In this document: piece by piece, positions 24,533 to 34,156 of the stretch | Layout: every line of letters begins with the position of its first letter | How positions within the stretch are numbered: position 1 is the first letter of the stretch | Source of the DNA: Microcella sp. | Lineage (GTDB): Bacteria; Actinomycetota; Actinomycetes; Actinomycetales; Microbacteriaceae | Assembly (NCBI RefSeq): GCF_019739195.1 | Contig: NZ_JAHHDS010000003.1 | Coordinates: 372,001-436,000 of the forward strand | Reading direction: 5' to 3' | Length of the DNA stretch: 64,000 bases | Position numbers and translations under genes: made by a program | The notes under the pieces: generated by a model | Told to the model about the DNA's origin: nothing | The model's database searches: none | Seen by the model: the letters and a program-made list of their open reading frames with translations, nothing else

Positions 24533-27147
24533 GCGTACTTCCTCCCCTGGGCGGCGAAGATTTCGGCGGCGGAGAGCTTCGAGTGCATGACCGAGTCTCG
24601 GACCGCCTCGTCTTTCAGGTCGAGGACGCGGAGTTCGCTACCTGTCCCGTTTGCGATTGAGTCGATCCGATGAAAGTCATTGGCGTGCGTTTGCGCGTAT
24701 TCCGCGAGGCCTCTCAGCTTCACTAACGCGTCATCCAGGTGGGTGCCGTGAGGGTCAACGATTGACGGCTTGACCTGACCATTCACTTCGTTGAAGAAGA
24801 TGAAGTCTGGATGCATGGCACGCCAGTTGCCGACCCTGTCGCGGTATGTGACGCCGAGGGAATCGGCGGAGGAGACGGAAGGGTTTCGGTACCAGCCGAT
24901 GCAATCGAGGCGGGCAACCTCCTTCTGGATGACCGCCTTCTCCCAGTCGTTCAGCTTCGTGATCGGGTACCAGCCAGCCTCGTCCGACATCAGATGCTTG
25001 TCTATCGTGTCCGCGTCTCGTATCTGGTCGCCATCGAGTTCCTTGAAGTCGGCCATACGGTTTCGTGGCCGGTGGAGAGGCTGCAACTGCGGTTCGACGG
25101 CCTGTGCGCGAATTTCGTCGTACACCTCGCGTCGCTCGTCAGAGAGGCCAAGAAGTGCTATTCGCTGTTCGTCGAACCACTCGTCGACAATGTCCTTCGC
25201 TGCGACGTCCACTTTCTCGCGCACGATCGCGATAGTCGCGAGTGCAGCGGTCCTCACGTAGGCGCCGCGAAGGCCATCGTCGTCAGCATCCGGGTCATCT
25301 TCGCCGGCGAGGTGGTCGACGTACGACTGAGCGACGTCCGCACCAAAGGCCCGCTTCGCATCCTCGAACGCGACCCGGATCGCCCGCTCGTCGGCCCGAA
25401 TCGTGAAGTCAGCGTAGGTGAGCTTGTCCCCGCCGAAGCGTCCGGCGATCGACATGCCGCGGACGGTGCGTACTTCAACTTCGGCGCTACGCAGCTGTCC
25501 GTCGTATCGCTCTGCGAAGCCGTCGAGCGTGATGTGCATCTGCTTCTCGGCCGACTTGATTGCTCCAACCTTCAGGCCATCGGCAGCGAGCGCCTGGGCG
25601 AGGCTCACCAACTGCTTGACAGGCCGTGCGCCGCGCTGCGGCACGACATACGACGGCAGTGCGTCGAGGCACTCCCAGACCGCGGGAGGCACGTGCGGAT
25701 TCGGCTCGAGCTCGCGCCCATCGAGCAACACCTCAATCGTCGGCCCTCCGGGCATCTCGTCGATGAGGCCTGTCAGGAACTTCGCGACATTGCCCGCGGT
25801 AGTGCGGTCGAAATGCGGCAGGATGCAGTCGACGGAATTGAGTCGTTCGTCACCCGGGATGCGGCGTGCAAGCGGGGTGCGGACCATCCGGCCGAGGAGC
25901 TGTGCGATGTGTGTGTGGTCCCTAGCCGGCCTGAACGACAACAAAACCTCGGCACGCGGACAGTCCCAGCCAGTCGAGATCGCGTCTTTCGCGATGAGGA
26001 CACGAACCTGGGTAGCCTCCTGAACTCGCTGCGGCTCAATCCAGTCAACGTCCCACGAGCCAAACGTCATCGTCCTGTGGTCGCCGAGAACGTGGCGGAC
26101 ATGGATCGAGCTGATGTCCCCGAGGCCAGCTGCGATCGTGTCGAGCCAGAGGCCGACCTCGTCGAGATGCTCCGCGGCGGCGTCGTTCGGGATCTGCATG
26201 ACAAGGAGCGGCACGACCGCCTCGGGAGACTTTTCGCCCGGCAGCTTCGCCTGAGCCTCGAGGTACTTCCCCCAGCGGTCGGCTGAATACTTGAGCTTCT
26301 GGGCGGCGTGAGTCGCGAGCGCGGTCTCAAGGTTGCCGGCTTCGGCCGGGATATCGAGGACGATCTTGTCCTTGATGAGGCCGGACGCTTGGACGCGGGC
26401 AGGGTCGACGGTGACGGCTGGCAGCTGTTCCCGTTCGGCGGCCAGGTCTGCCTCGCTCATTGCCTCGTCGAAGTGCTTGCTCGTTGCGGAGATTCCCCAA
26501 ACGACCGGGATTGGCAGACCGGTCTCGGTGCCGTCGACGAGGCCCTTAACTATCGTCGGCTTGTCCCTGCTCGCCCTTGTGTTGAAGCCGCGGTGGGCTT
26601 CGTCTATGACCAAGTAGACAGACAGCCCGTCATCGTCGATCGTGTTCGCGAGCGTCTCCCAAATCGTCCACGCAAGGTCGTCAGGGGCGAGGAAGGACGA
26701 CTGCCCGGTCGCCTCAACAGCGCGAGCTCGGGCAGCTTTCTGCGTGAGTCTTGAGTTTGCGGTGAGCTTTCCGGTGTTCAAGAAGTACACCTTGCCCGCC
26801 TCGAGCTGCGGCATGGAAAACGGATACTCGATAGTCACGAGTCGGCTGTGGTCTAGCTTCTCGGAGGCCTGCATGAGCCGCATGCGGGTCTGATCGTTGA
26901 GGTTCGGGTCGTCCGAGAACCAGATCACCACCGCGCCCGGGTCGGGGTCAAAATTGAGCTCGTCGTTTCCATAGAAGAGCGCCTCGATCGCCGCAGCGGC
27001 CATTACGGTCTTGCCGGCGCCCGTCGTCGCGGTAAGGGTGAAAGAGGTCTCTTTGTGGTACTCGTGGTACTTCTTCTTGGCGCGCTCAAGGTTGTCAAGA
27101 ACCTGGATGACGGCGTCGCGTTGATAGTCCTTCAGTGAGAATTTCAT
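24529..27147 (-). CDS. res: Type III restriction-like helicase/nuclease subunit (Res)
   Basis: 872 residues. Superfamily 2 motifs: FTLTATTGAGKTVMAA (Walker A), YLVIDEAHRGFN (DEAH box), WGISATSKHFDEA, ISTGWDCPRAEVLLSF and HIAQLLGRMVRTPLARR (motif VI). The C-terminal ~150 residues are nuclease-like, with DFIFFNEVNGQVKPSIVDPHGTH in the place of the PD-(D/E)XK site of Res subunits. Res cuts DNA beside two inversely oriented unmethylated sites after ATP-driven movement. The ATG at 27147 overlaps the Mod stop (ATGA). Length is a little under the ~970 of EcoP15I Res. Confidence 0.85.
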   Translation of the reverse strand: MKFSLKDYQRDAVIQVLDNLERAKKKYHEYHKETSFTLTATTGAGKTVMAAAAIEALFYGNDELNFDPDPGAVVIWFSDDPNLNDQTRMRLMQASEKLDHSRLVTIEYPFSMPQLEAGKVYFLNTGKLTANSRLTQKAARARAVEATGQSSFLAPDDLAWTIWETLANTIDDDGLSVYLVIDEAHRGFNTRASRDKPTIVKGLVDGTETGLPIPVVWGISATSKHFDEAMSEADLAAEREQLPAVTVDPARVQASGLIKDKIVLDIPAEAGNLETALATHAAQKLKYSADRWGKYLEAQAKLPGEKSPEAVVPLLVMQIPNDAAAEHLDEVGLWLDTIAAGLGDISSIHVRHVLGDHRTMTFGSWDVDWIEPQRVQEATQVRVLIAKDAISTGWDCPRAEVLLSFRPARDHTHIAQLLGRMVRTPLARRIPGDERLNSVDCILPHFDRTTAGNVAKFLTGLIDEMPGGPTIEVLLDGRELEPNPHVPPAVWECLDALPSYVVPQRGARPVKQLVSLAQALAADGLKVGAIKSAEKQMHITLDGFAERYDGQLRSAEVEVRTVRGMSIAGRFGGDKLTYADFTIRADERAIRVAFEDAKRAFGADVAQSYVDHLAGEDDPDADDDGLRGAYVRTAALATIAIVREKVDVAAKDIVDEWFDEQRIALLGLSDERREVYDEIRAQAVEPQLQPLHRPRNRMADFKELDGDQIRDADTIDKHLMSDEAGWYPITKLNDWEKAVIQKEVARLDCIGWYRNPSVSSADSLGVTYRDRVGNWRAMHPDFIFFNEVNGQVKPSIVDPHGTHLDDALVKLRGLAEYAQTHANDFHRIDSIANGTGSELRVLDLKDEAVRDSVMHSKLSAAEIFAAQGRKYA

Positions 27148-29327
27148 CGGGCATTCCGCATCGCGTCGATCTCGAAGTTTGAAAGGTAGGACTGGTAAAG
27201 CCGGACTGGCTCGACCCCGGTCGGTAAGTCGCGAGTTACTGCTTCGAATAGCCGATCCTCATCTGTGACGATGTACGCAATATGCGCGGTTGGCGCAGCT
27301 GCCATCGCCACCAGGAAGTCGTCGGTTCGGTCGAGATCCTCAAGCACCCCATAATTGTCCGTGACGTCCCAGCCATCCGCGAGCGAATCGATCCGCCGCC
27401 CCCGCGACCCTGCGCGTAGCCAGAGGAAAGCGGCGATTCTCGAGAACTCTCGATTCGACTGCACTCGCAGCGGCGCCTCATGGGTGAGGGTGAAGAACTC
27501 GACATTTTCGTCGAATCCGTCGGCCATCGGGAAGACGTCAGTGAACTTGTACTCCCCCTTGATCAGCGTTCCGTCCGCCGTCTTCCCCTCGATCGCTGCA
27601 CGAATTCGCGGCTTCGTTATGTATTCGCAGATGCCCCACGACTCCCAGTCGGCGTCACCAGGACGGAAGTGCTGCTTACGCAGATTCAACTGCTCGACAG
27701 CACCGACCTCGTTGTTTGTCACCGAAATCGAGACGCGGCGACCATCGTCCTGCTTGTTCAGACGCATGACCGCATGTGCGGTCGTACCAGACCCGGCAAA
27801 GAAGTCGAGAACGATGGCGGAACGCTTATCGCGTATAAAGAACCGGAGGGCGTCCTCCACAGCGTAAAGAGACTTGGGGAAAGGGAATGAACGCTTGGGG
27901 AGCAGTTCTCGTAAAACCCAGGAACCGTATGTTCGGGAGTCATGCGAGGACTTGTTCCACACCGTCTTGGCATACAACTCGCGCGGACGATCCGGCGCGT
28001 AGTCGATCTCAAGCCACCCTTGAGGAGCCTTGCCGACAGTCTCCAGCTCACCACTGGCTAGCCGTTCGATCTGCGCATTCCGTAGGTACTGGATACTCCA
28101 GTGGCCTTGCTTTCCACGCCCAGCAGTCCGGACTTGGCCGGCCTTGAGTCGAGTCTCAAAGGAGCCGCGGTTCAGTTCCCAACGCCCGTCTGAACCATCA
28201 GTCTGTGTCGGCCATGCCGCTTCAGTACCCAGTGGGGCTGCGTACGTGTCTCGCGAAGACCCCAATGGAAGAGGCGCGTCAGAGCCGAGAATGGCGCCGC
28301 TAGATGGGTCGACTAGCACCGGATAGAACTTGCTGGGCGAATCAGTGCGTGCCGGGCCGGCTCCAAGTCGACGAAGTTGATTCCAGATAGGAGAGCGGTT
28401 CTGTTTAATTGTGCGGTTCTCCGTGAGAAGCATGTCGTCAGGTGTCTTCACCGGCGCGGCGGTGCCAAGCATCACAAAGAAAATGAACTCGTTCACGCGA
28501 GTGAACTCTCGATTGCGGGCCGCGCCGCTCGGGCTGATGACCGAGGAGATCATCTGGATGTTCGCCTCTGGAAACACTTGCTGCAGGAGCAGCCCGAGCC
28601 GGAGATACTCCTTCTCGTCAATCGCAGCTATTAGAACTGACTCCTCGGAATTGAGGAGCTCCTTCGCGAGCAGCAACCTACGCTCCATCATCGCAAGCCA
28701 CTTTGAGTGGCGATACAAGTCGTCCGCCTCGACGTAATCGTTGTTGTACTTCCAATCCTTCGCGCCGGAGTTGTAAGGGGGGTCGATGTAGATCGCGTCG
28801 ACCTTGCCGCGGTGGGTGAAGAGCAAGGCTTGAAGAGCGTGAAAGTTCTCGGCGTTGATGACCGCGTGATACGGCTTGTCGCCCGGTTGGCCATGCGACC
28901 CACCTCCGCGCTCCACCGTGCCGGTCGAGACCAGTCCCGGGTAGATCGGATCACGGAACTCAGCGACGACCACGAGGTCATCGACGACGACAGTGAGTGC
29001 GATGTCGGCCTCGCCGGTGGCTTCGAACTCTGGCCCAAGAGGCACTAGCGACGCGAGCCGGCCCAGGTCGCTCCGTTCGATCGACGCGACCCGGAACAGA
29101 GCCCGATTCATATACGTCGGCGCTTGACCACGCGGAGCAAGCACGCGCACTTTGTCCCCAACCCGCACCCGGCGCCCCGGCAGCTCCACCGCCTCCGGCG
29201 CGTGCCGTTCGAAGTTCAATCCGAATACACGACGGTCCGCGAGCGCATTGACCTCACGTTCGATGTCCGCCGCGAGTGCGGGCGCCGATGCCCGCAGTTG
29301 CGCTAGTAGCTCATGAATCCGCGCCAC
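27144..29327 (-). CDS. mod: Type III-like site-specific DNA methyltransferase (Mod)
   Basis: 727 residues from the GTG at 29327, preceded by GGAGGAG. An N-terminal ~110-residue helical and SH3-like part (FGLNFERHAPEAVELPGRRV) precedes a methyltransferase of the N6-adenine beta class: AIYIDPPYNSGAKDWKYNNDYV (catalytic DPPY) comes first and DFFAGSGTTAHAVMRLN (AdoMet site) later. The region between (about 290-520) is the likely target recognition domain. It should methylate one strand of a short asymmetric site and direct Res. First gene of the mod-res-uvrD operon, divergent from ietAS. Confidence 0.88.
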   Translation of the reverse strand: MARIHELLAQLRASAPALAADIEREVNALADRRVFGLNFERHAPEAVELPGRRVRVGDKVRVLAPRGQAPTYMNRALFRVASIERSDLGRLASLVPLGPEFEATGEADIALTVVVDDLVVVAEFRDPIYPGLVSTGTVERGGGSHGQPGDKPYHAVINAENFHALQALLFTHRGKVDAIYIDPPYNSGAKDWKYNNDYVEADDLYRHSKWLAMMERRLLLAKELLNSEESVLIAAIDEKEYLRLGLLLQQVFPEANIQMISSVISPSGAARNREFTRVNEFIFFVMLGTAAPVKTPDDMLLTENRTIKQNRSPIWNQLRRLGAGPARTDSPSKFYPVLVDPSSGAILGSDAPLPLGSSRDTYAAPLGTEAAWPTQTDGSDGRWELNRGSFETRLKAGQVRTAGRGKQGHWSIQYLRNAQIERLASGELETVGKAPQGWLEIDYAPDRPRELYAKTVWNKSSHDSRTYGSWVLRELLPKRSFPFPKSLYAVEDALRFFIRDKRSAIVLDFFAGSGTTAHAVMRLNKQDDGRRVSISVTNNEVGAVEQLNLRKQHFRPGDADWESWGICEYITKPRIRAAIEGKTADGTLIKGEYKFTDVFPMADGFDENVEFFTLTHEAPLRVQSNREFSRIAAFLWLRAGSRGRRIDSLADGWDVTDNYGVLEDLDRTDDFLVAMAAAPTAHIAYIVTDEDRLFEAVTRDLPTGVEPVRLYQSYLSNFEIDAMRNAR

Positions 29328-29508
29328 GTCTCGTCTCCTCCGGCCAGGTGGTCAAGGTCGAATCTAGCGAGTGGCCCCGACATCAGAAGGCATAAAGGTC
29401 CATTAGACCAGCCTCCTGTACCAAGTCGCTCGAGCCATGTCCCAGGAATCTGCGTGCATGTCCCATCAAGTCGATAGATTGACCCATGATGGACGTAAGG
29501 TGGTGCAC

Positions 29509-30678
29509 ATGGAGAACTTCGACGTATTGCAGGCGCTCGCCCGCACCGCTCTCGCGGGCAACGCCGAGGCGATCAGTCACCAGGTCGAACGACTCGCAGA
29601 TCGCCTGGCTGAGGCCGGCGAGGAGGGCGACGCGAAGAAACTCCGCGCTCTCGTCACGCGGAGCAAGAGTCGTCAGGCGGTCGAGCCGATGAATCTACAA
29701 CCTTCCGGCGTCACCTTTGCGCCGTCAGCGGGCCAACGGCTCACCGCAAAGGCGACCCTCCCGGTTGATCGAGAGTCCGGTGCCCCCCTTTGCGAAATCG
29801 TCATGCCGGAGCGGGGGGAGATGCTGCCCGTTCTTCCTTCACAGGCGCAAGCGGCATACGACTCGCTGATCGGCGAGTGGCAACACGAGGTCGAACTTAC
29901 GCAACTCGGGCTTCCAGTTAGCCAATCGTTACTCGTCTACGGGCCGCCTGGCACGGGAAAAACAACACTTGCACTCGCGATCGCTTCGCGCCTCGGTCGA
30001 CCAGCTGTGGTCGCGCGACTCGACGGTCTGATCTCCTCACTTCTGGGCAACACTGCCCGCAACCTCGGCGCGCTGTTCGACTTCTGTAACCGGTACGACA
30101 GCGTGCTCATCCTTGACGAGTTCGATGCGGTCGCGAAGATCCGTGATGACGTCAACGAAGTCGGCGAGATCAAGCGCGTCGTTAACGCTCTCTTGCAGAA
30201 CCTAGACAAGCGGACGCAGTTCGGCCTAACCATCGCCGTCACGAACCACGAGCGCCTTCTCGACTCGGCCGTCTGGCGTCGCTTCGAACACCAGATTGAA
30301 CTAGGCCTGCCAAGCTACGATGGGCGCTTCGAAATCGCGCACCTGAGCCTTAGTGGGCTCGAGGACGCCGACACCGTAGCCCGCGCGATCGCACAGCTCA
30401 CTCAGGGCCGTTCGGGTGCTGATGTTCGAACACTGACGCTCGCATTCTTGAAGATGTCTGTACTCCAGCACCAGTCGAGCAGCTCTCACCTCGGTACACT
30501 TCAAAACGCGATTCAAGCAACTGGGATGCGCGGCGTTCGAGGAGCTGACGACACGGTCCAGGCGCTGGTCGAGGTGCTACGAGAGCCTCCAGCGTCCCTC
30601 GGCCAGACCGAACTCGCCGCGCTAGCTGGTAAGGATCGAAAGACAATCGGGCGCTGGCTCAACGAGGCAAAGGTGTGA
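29509..30678 (+). CDS. ietA: AAA+ ATPase, IetA-like defence protein
   Basis: 389 residues from the ATG at 29509, which has AAGGTGG upstream (the frame opens earlier at 29437). An N-terminal helical part is followed by LLVYGPPGTGKTTLALAIA (Walker A), SVLILDEFDAVAK (Walker B), IAVTNHERLLDSAVWRRFEHQIEL (sensor 1 and Arg finger region) and a small C-terminal winged-helix-like tail (LGQTELAALAGKDRKTIGRWL). The next gene, 1 base downstream, is a subtilisin-like protease. This AAA+/S8 pair is the IetAS arrangement described first for plasmid stability and later as an anti-phage system; the assignment rests on gene pairing and domains. Confidence 0.78.
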   Translation: MENFDVLQALARTALAGNAEAISHQVERLADRLAEAGEEGDAKKLRALVTRSKSRQAVEPMNLQPSGVTFAPSAGQRLTAKATLPVDRESGAPLCEIVMPERGEMLPVLPSQAQAAYDSLIGEWQHEVELTQLGLPVSQSLLVYGPPGTGKTTLALAIASRLGRPAVVARLDGLISSLLGNTARNLGALFDFCNRYDSVLILDEFDAVAKIRDDVNEVGEIKRVVNALLQNLDKRTQFGLTIAVTNHERLLDSAVWRRFEHQIELGLPSYDGRFEIAHLSLSGLEDADTVARAIAQLTQGRSGADVRTLTLAFLKMSVLQHQSSSSHLGTLQNAIQATGMRGVRGADDTVQALVEVLREPPASLGQTELAALAGKDRKTIGRWLNEAKV

Positions 30679-30679
30679 C

Positions 30680-33121
30680 ATGCCGGACGGCCCGATTCAA
30701 GTAGTGCTAAGGCCAGAGTCGTTCCGCGAAGACCGCGCACGCCAAAACGGCGGAGGCGCACGCAAGGACTTCTACCGCGACCAAGACCACGAGTTCTCGC
30801 TCCACCGCGACGAGATTGCTCGGGTGATCCGCGTGCTCATCTCCAAGAGTGCTCACTCGAGGCGCGTGAACGTCACGGTCCTGATGCGGCCCGACGCCCT
30901 TGCGAAATCTCATCGCCCGTTTCAAAGCTTGTTCAGACAGACGCGCGCATCCCATGTGGGAACGGACGACTATGGCGAGCTCATCTTCGCGGTGACTCCA
31001 GCGAACCTTCGGAAGATCCTTCAACTCGTCGAAAGCGCGGAGACCGACGTTGCTTGGCGGGTCGACACGCTCGGGGTGCAGCGATACGCTCCGAGCCCAA
31101 TGCGCACTGAGGTCGGAGCCATACAGAACATCCGAGAGTGGTCGCCGGCAGACGCGCGCGGTTTCACGCTCGACGAAGCAGAGGAGTGGCTCAGCGAAAA
31201 CCCGTCCACCCGTGCCGAAGTCGAGCTCTTCGACATTCCGGCGCACGGGTCGCTTCGCGACGAAGCTATCGAGGGTATTAGGCAACTCGCTACGCGCACT
31301 CCAACTTTCAGCTCGCTGTTCGAGCTCTCTGGCGCGGCACGCGCTGTGCTCGGCGCACAGCCCGCGCTCGAGCGCCCAAGGCCACAAGGGGTCGCAGCGG
31401 TCCGATCTCGAGCGATCGACTCGAGCGCCTTCCGCGAGGAACTCGCGCGTCTCGAGGCAAGCGCGCTAGTCAAGCGCGTGGCGCTCGGGGATGCCCCGGC
31501 CGCCGTATCTGACGACACCGAGCCAGTCATCGGCCAACATCAGGGCTCTCCGCGACGAGATGGCGCAGCTCGACCCGTCATCGGCGTGATCGACGGCGGT
31601 ATCGATTGGCAGGACCCCGGCACCGCGGGTTGGATTGTGGGGCACAACGACTACATCGCACCCGAGCATCGGTCGGTTCGAAGAGTGGTCCACGGCACTT
31701 CCATTGCATCACTCATTGCGATCGGAGCCGACCTCAATCCCTCTCTGCTTGACGTGGCAGAGGATTGCCGGGTCTACGACCTCGGCTTATTTCCTGCCGA
31801 AGAGTATGTGGCCGACTACTACCCGACGCCGCTGGAGGACTTCATCGACGTCCTTCGCGAGAGCGTCCAGCGCGCCAAGTCTGAGCAGGGCGTCCGCGTG
31901 TTCAACCTGTCTTACAACTTCAGACGAGCGCCCGGCTCGTCTTTCTTCTCGCCCATCGCCCGGGAATTGGACCAAATCGCGAACGATCTCGACGTGATAT
32001 TCGTCATATCGGTCGGCAATCTTCCCGAGACCGAGATTCGTGAGGAGTGGCCCAGCGCGGAAGGCGACGTCGTAGCGATGATTGCGCGAAGCCGAGCACG
32101 CGATGGACTTGGCGTGCCCGCTGAAAGCATCGCCAACGTAAGCGTCGGTGCAACGAATCCTCCTGGAATGGCCACGGGGATTGAAGGGGCGCCGACGAGG
32201 TACACGCGTCGCGCATCGCCCGTGCCATCGGCGCTGAAGCCGGACTTCGCCGCACCTGGCGGCGGAGTCCGAGTGAACCGCGGCGACTCATCGGGGCTTC
32301 GAGCTCTGAACTCCGTCGGGAACATCATCGAGGTGGAGGGAACGAGCTTCGCTTCGCCGCTAGTTGCCCGCTATCTCGCTTCGCTCGACGAGGCAATCAC
32401 CGGGGACGTTCCTCGCGAGGTGCTACTCGGCCTCGCCACTCACCATGCGCAACTACCGCCCGTCTTGCGGCGCTCAGAAACCATTGCCGACCTCGCGACA
32501 TCCTTTGTCGGCCGCGGCCTGCTCCCATCGGTAAGCGAGACCCTCGACGGCGCCGCCCACCGCATGACGATCGTTCTCAGCGACATCATCCAGCCGAGAA
32601 AACGCGTCATGTTCCCATTCCGGTGGCCCGACTCACTAACTTCGACGGACGGGAAGTGCCGCGGCACCATCAAGCTGACGCTCGTTTCACAACCGAAACT
32701 GAACCATGCGCACGGGAGCGAGGCCGTGCGCATAAACCTCGACGGATCCCTGAAGCAGCTCGACCCTCGCAGCGGTTCCTTCGGGAGCCAGGTTCGCCCG
32801 AGTCACGAATTCTTCTCCGGGTACACATATGCAAACGAGCGCACGCTCATGACGGAGCTCGGCAAGTGGTTCCCGATTAAGTCATTCGAACGAACCATGC
32901 GGGGCGTGGGCAGATCTTCAGACTGGCTTCTCGAGATCGGTTACCTCACTCGGGCGTCTGAGTTGCTGCCGGAGCAGGGCGTTCGCTTCGCGGCAATTCT
33001 CACGATCGAGGACCCCGCGGGCGAAGCGCCGGTACACGACGAAATGCGAGCCTCGCTTACCACGATCGGCGTCGCACTCAACGACCTACGAGCTTGGACA
33101 AATGTCGGTGTTCGCACTTAG
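30680..33121 (+). CDS. ietS: S8 (subtilisin-like) protease, IetS-like defence protein
   Basis: 813 residues. The N-terminal ~290 residues are charged and of unknown fold. The S8 domain follows with IGVIDGGIDW (Asp), VVHGTSIASLIAIGA (His), VIFVISVGN (oxyanion Asn) and VEGTSFASPLVARYL (Ser), so the full catalytic triad is present. No signal peptide is seen, which is unusual for a subtilisin but fits an intracellular effector. The last ~200 residues form a beta-rich region. In IetAS systems the ATPase is thought to sense infection and the protease to act as effector; that mechanism is not shown here. Confidence 0.8.
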   Translation: MPDGPIQVVLRPESFREDRARQNGGGARKDFYRDQDHEFSLHRDEIARVIRVLISKSAHSRRVNVTVLMRPDALAKSHRPFQSLFRQTRASHVGTDDYGELIFAVTPANLRKILQLVESAETDVAWRVDTLGVQRYAPSPMRTEVGAIQNIREWSPADARGFTLDEAEEWLSENPSTRAEVELFDIPAHGSLRDEAIEGIRQLATRTPTFSSLFELSGAARAVLGAQPALERPRPQGVAAVRSRAIDSSAFREELARLEASALVKRVALGDAPAAVSDDTEPVIGQHQGSPRRDGAARPVIGVIDGGIDWQDPGTAGWIVGHNDYIAPEHRSVRRVVHGTSIASLIAIGADLNPSLLDVAEDCRVYDLGLFPAEEYVADYYPTPLEDFIDVLRESVQRAKSEQGVRVFNLSYNFRRAPGSSFFSPIARELDQIANDLDVIFVISVGNLPETEIREEWPSAEGDVVAMIARSRARDGLGVPAESIANVSVGATNPPGMATGIEGAPTRYTRRASPVPSALKPDFAAPGGGVRVNRGDSSGLRALNSVGNIIEVEGTSFASPLVARYLASLDEAITGDVPREVLLGLATHHAQLPPVLRRSETIADLATSFVGRGLLPSVSETLDGAAHRMTIVLSDIIQPRKRVMFPFRWPDSLTSTDGKCRGTIKLTLVSQPKLNHAHGSEAVRINLDGSLKQLDPRSGSFGSQVRPSHEFFSGYTYANERTLMTELGKWFPIKSFERTMRGVGRSSDWLLEIGYLTRASELLPEQGVRFAAILTIEDPAGEAPVHDEMRASLTTIGVALNDLRAWTNVGVRT

Positions 33122-33304
33122 CCCGACTCAAGCCTGGCCCACTGGCGACCAATCCATTGTCACGACGATGTCACAAACGCTCCGACGCGTGACCGTCTAG
33201 AGCAACACTCAGGAGTACGTCGATGACCGAAGTACGGGTTCACACCGGACGCCCCCACACTCTGAAAAACACCCTCGCACGCCCCGTGATAACTGACGCA
33301 AGAA
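33122..33304. other. Intergenic after ietS; possible short ORF
   Basis: The only notable item is an ATG at 33223 preceded by CAGGAGTACG; its frame runs 58 codons to 33399 and is not protein-like (MTEVRVHTGRPHTLKNT). It may be the 5' end of a gene that is frameshifted into the next entry. Confidence 0.3.
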
Positions 33305-33550
33305 ATGGGCCCGGTGGTCTTCCTCATTGGCCAGTCATACGGCGAGAGCGCGCCGGAAGCGCTCTACGTGAGCCCGACCGGCTCCACCTACCTCGATAGC
33401 GACGGCTTTGTAATGGTCGGAGGCGGCAGCTGGATTCGGACCGGGTTCGAGGTACGGCCCGACGGGACCTACACGATCACCATGACGGGCATGCAGGTTG
33501 GCACCCCCGCAGCGCTCGACTTTGCCGCAGGAGTCATCGAACAGCGCTGA
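33305..33550 (+). CDS. Small hypothetical protein, possibly a gene 3' fragment
   Basis: 81 codons opening MGPVVFLIGQSYGESAPEAL and ending LDFAAGVIEQR. No ribosome site is visible at this ATG, while a good one exists at 33223 in another frame. The ending (GTYTITMTGMQVGTPAALDF) faintly resembles that of the membrane protein at 35224-35997 (GYLLTLTGKVFGTVAQFDSF). It could therefore be the surviving C-terminal domain of a related gene. Low confidence. Confidence 0.35.
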   Translation: MGPVVFLIGQSYGESAPEALYVSPTGSTYLDSDGFVMVGGGSWIRTGFEVRPDGTYTITMTGMQVGTPAALDFAAGVIEQR

Positions 33551-33813
33551 AACGTCCCTGCCGCATTTCCGACGCCCATCAACGCGATCGATTCTGCCGG
33601 TCAACAGTCGTGCCCTAACGCGAGAACCCCGGGCCCCGGGATGGCACAGGAACTCTCGGGGTTGACTCTCATTCTCGACGCATCGGGCGACGTTGTGAGT
33701 GCACCGAGGGCCGCAGAAGGAATCGAGAGTTGTTGCCACGGCCCGCGACTGCGTCGCCTGTCACATTGTCGGTGCAACCCGGTAGCCTCGGGCTCACCAC
33801 GGAAGGAGCATCC
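33551..33813. other. Intergenic, no gene seen
   Basis: Nothing clearly coding. GAACCCCGGGCCCCGGG near 33625 is a small palindrome. The ribosome site GGAAGGAGC of the next gene lies at its end. Confidence 0.4.
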
Positions 33814-34113
33814 ATGCCCCGTCGTTTTCTGGTGGAGCGCGCTGGCGAGCACTTTGATCTCGTCGAGTCGCCTGCGCCGAGCGAACATCACCTGCAGGAG
33901 GTCATGAAGATGAATCCGCAGCTCATCCCCGCCGACGACCTCGGGCTCGACGGTGACCTGCTCGTCATTGGGCGTGAGACGTCGCTGGCATCCGGATCCA
34001 TCGACTTGCTGTGCCTCGCCTCGTCGGGCGACGTGGTGCTCGTCGAGTTCACGACCGGGCCGCAGAGACCGGCTCAGGCCGGCATGCCTGGGCCACGGTT
34101 CTGTAGCCTGTAA
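33814..34113 (+). pseudogene. Truncated PD-(D/E)XK nuclease-like protein
   Basis: 99 codons from the ATG at 33814, with GGAAGGAG upstream. It opens MPRRFLVERAGEHFDLVESP and reaches SGSIDLLCLASSGDVVLVEFTTGPQRP, the usual SxDLLxL...VxVEFK site of NucS/PD-(D/E)XK-like proteins (Thr here replaces the Lys). The normal ~200 further residues are missing: the frame ends within a 13-bp tandem repeat (34101-34134). This looks like a gene cut by a deletion or insertion at the repeat. Confidence 0.6.
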
Positions 34114-34134
34114 CTGTAGCCTGTAACTGTAGCC
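34101..34134. repeat. 13-bp tandem repeat, 2.6 copies
   Basis: CTGTAGCCTGTAA occurs at 34101-34113 and 34114-34126, followed by CTGTAGCC to 34134. It lies at the broken end of the previous gene and directly upstream of the promoter of the next, so it could also be an operator of the TA-like pair. Confidence 0.75.
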
Positions 34135-34144
34135 GCATTAAGTG

Positions 34145-34156
34145 TACCGTTGATTC
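34145..34156 (+). promoter_or_regulatory. -10 element TACCGT, leaderless start
   Basis: TACCGT at 34145-34150, six bases, then the ATG at 34157. The 13-bp repeats lie just upstream. Confidence 0.5.
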
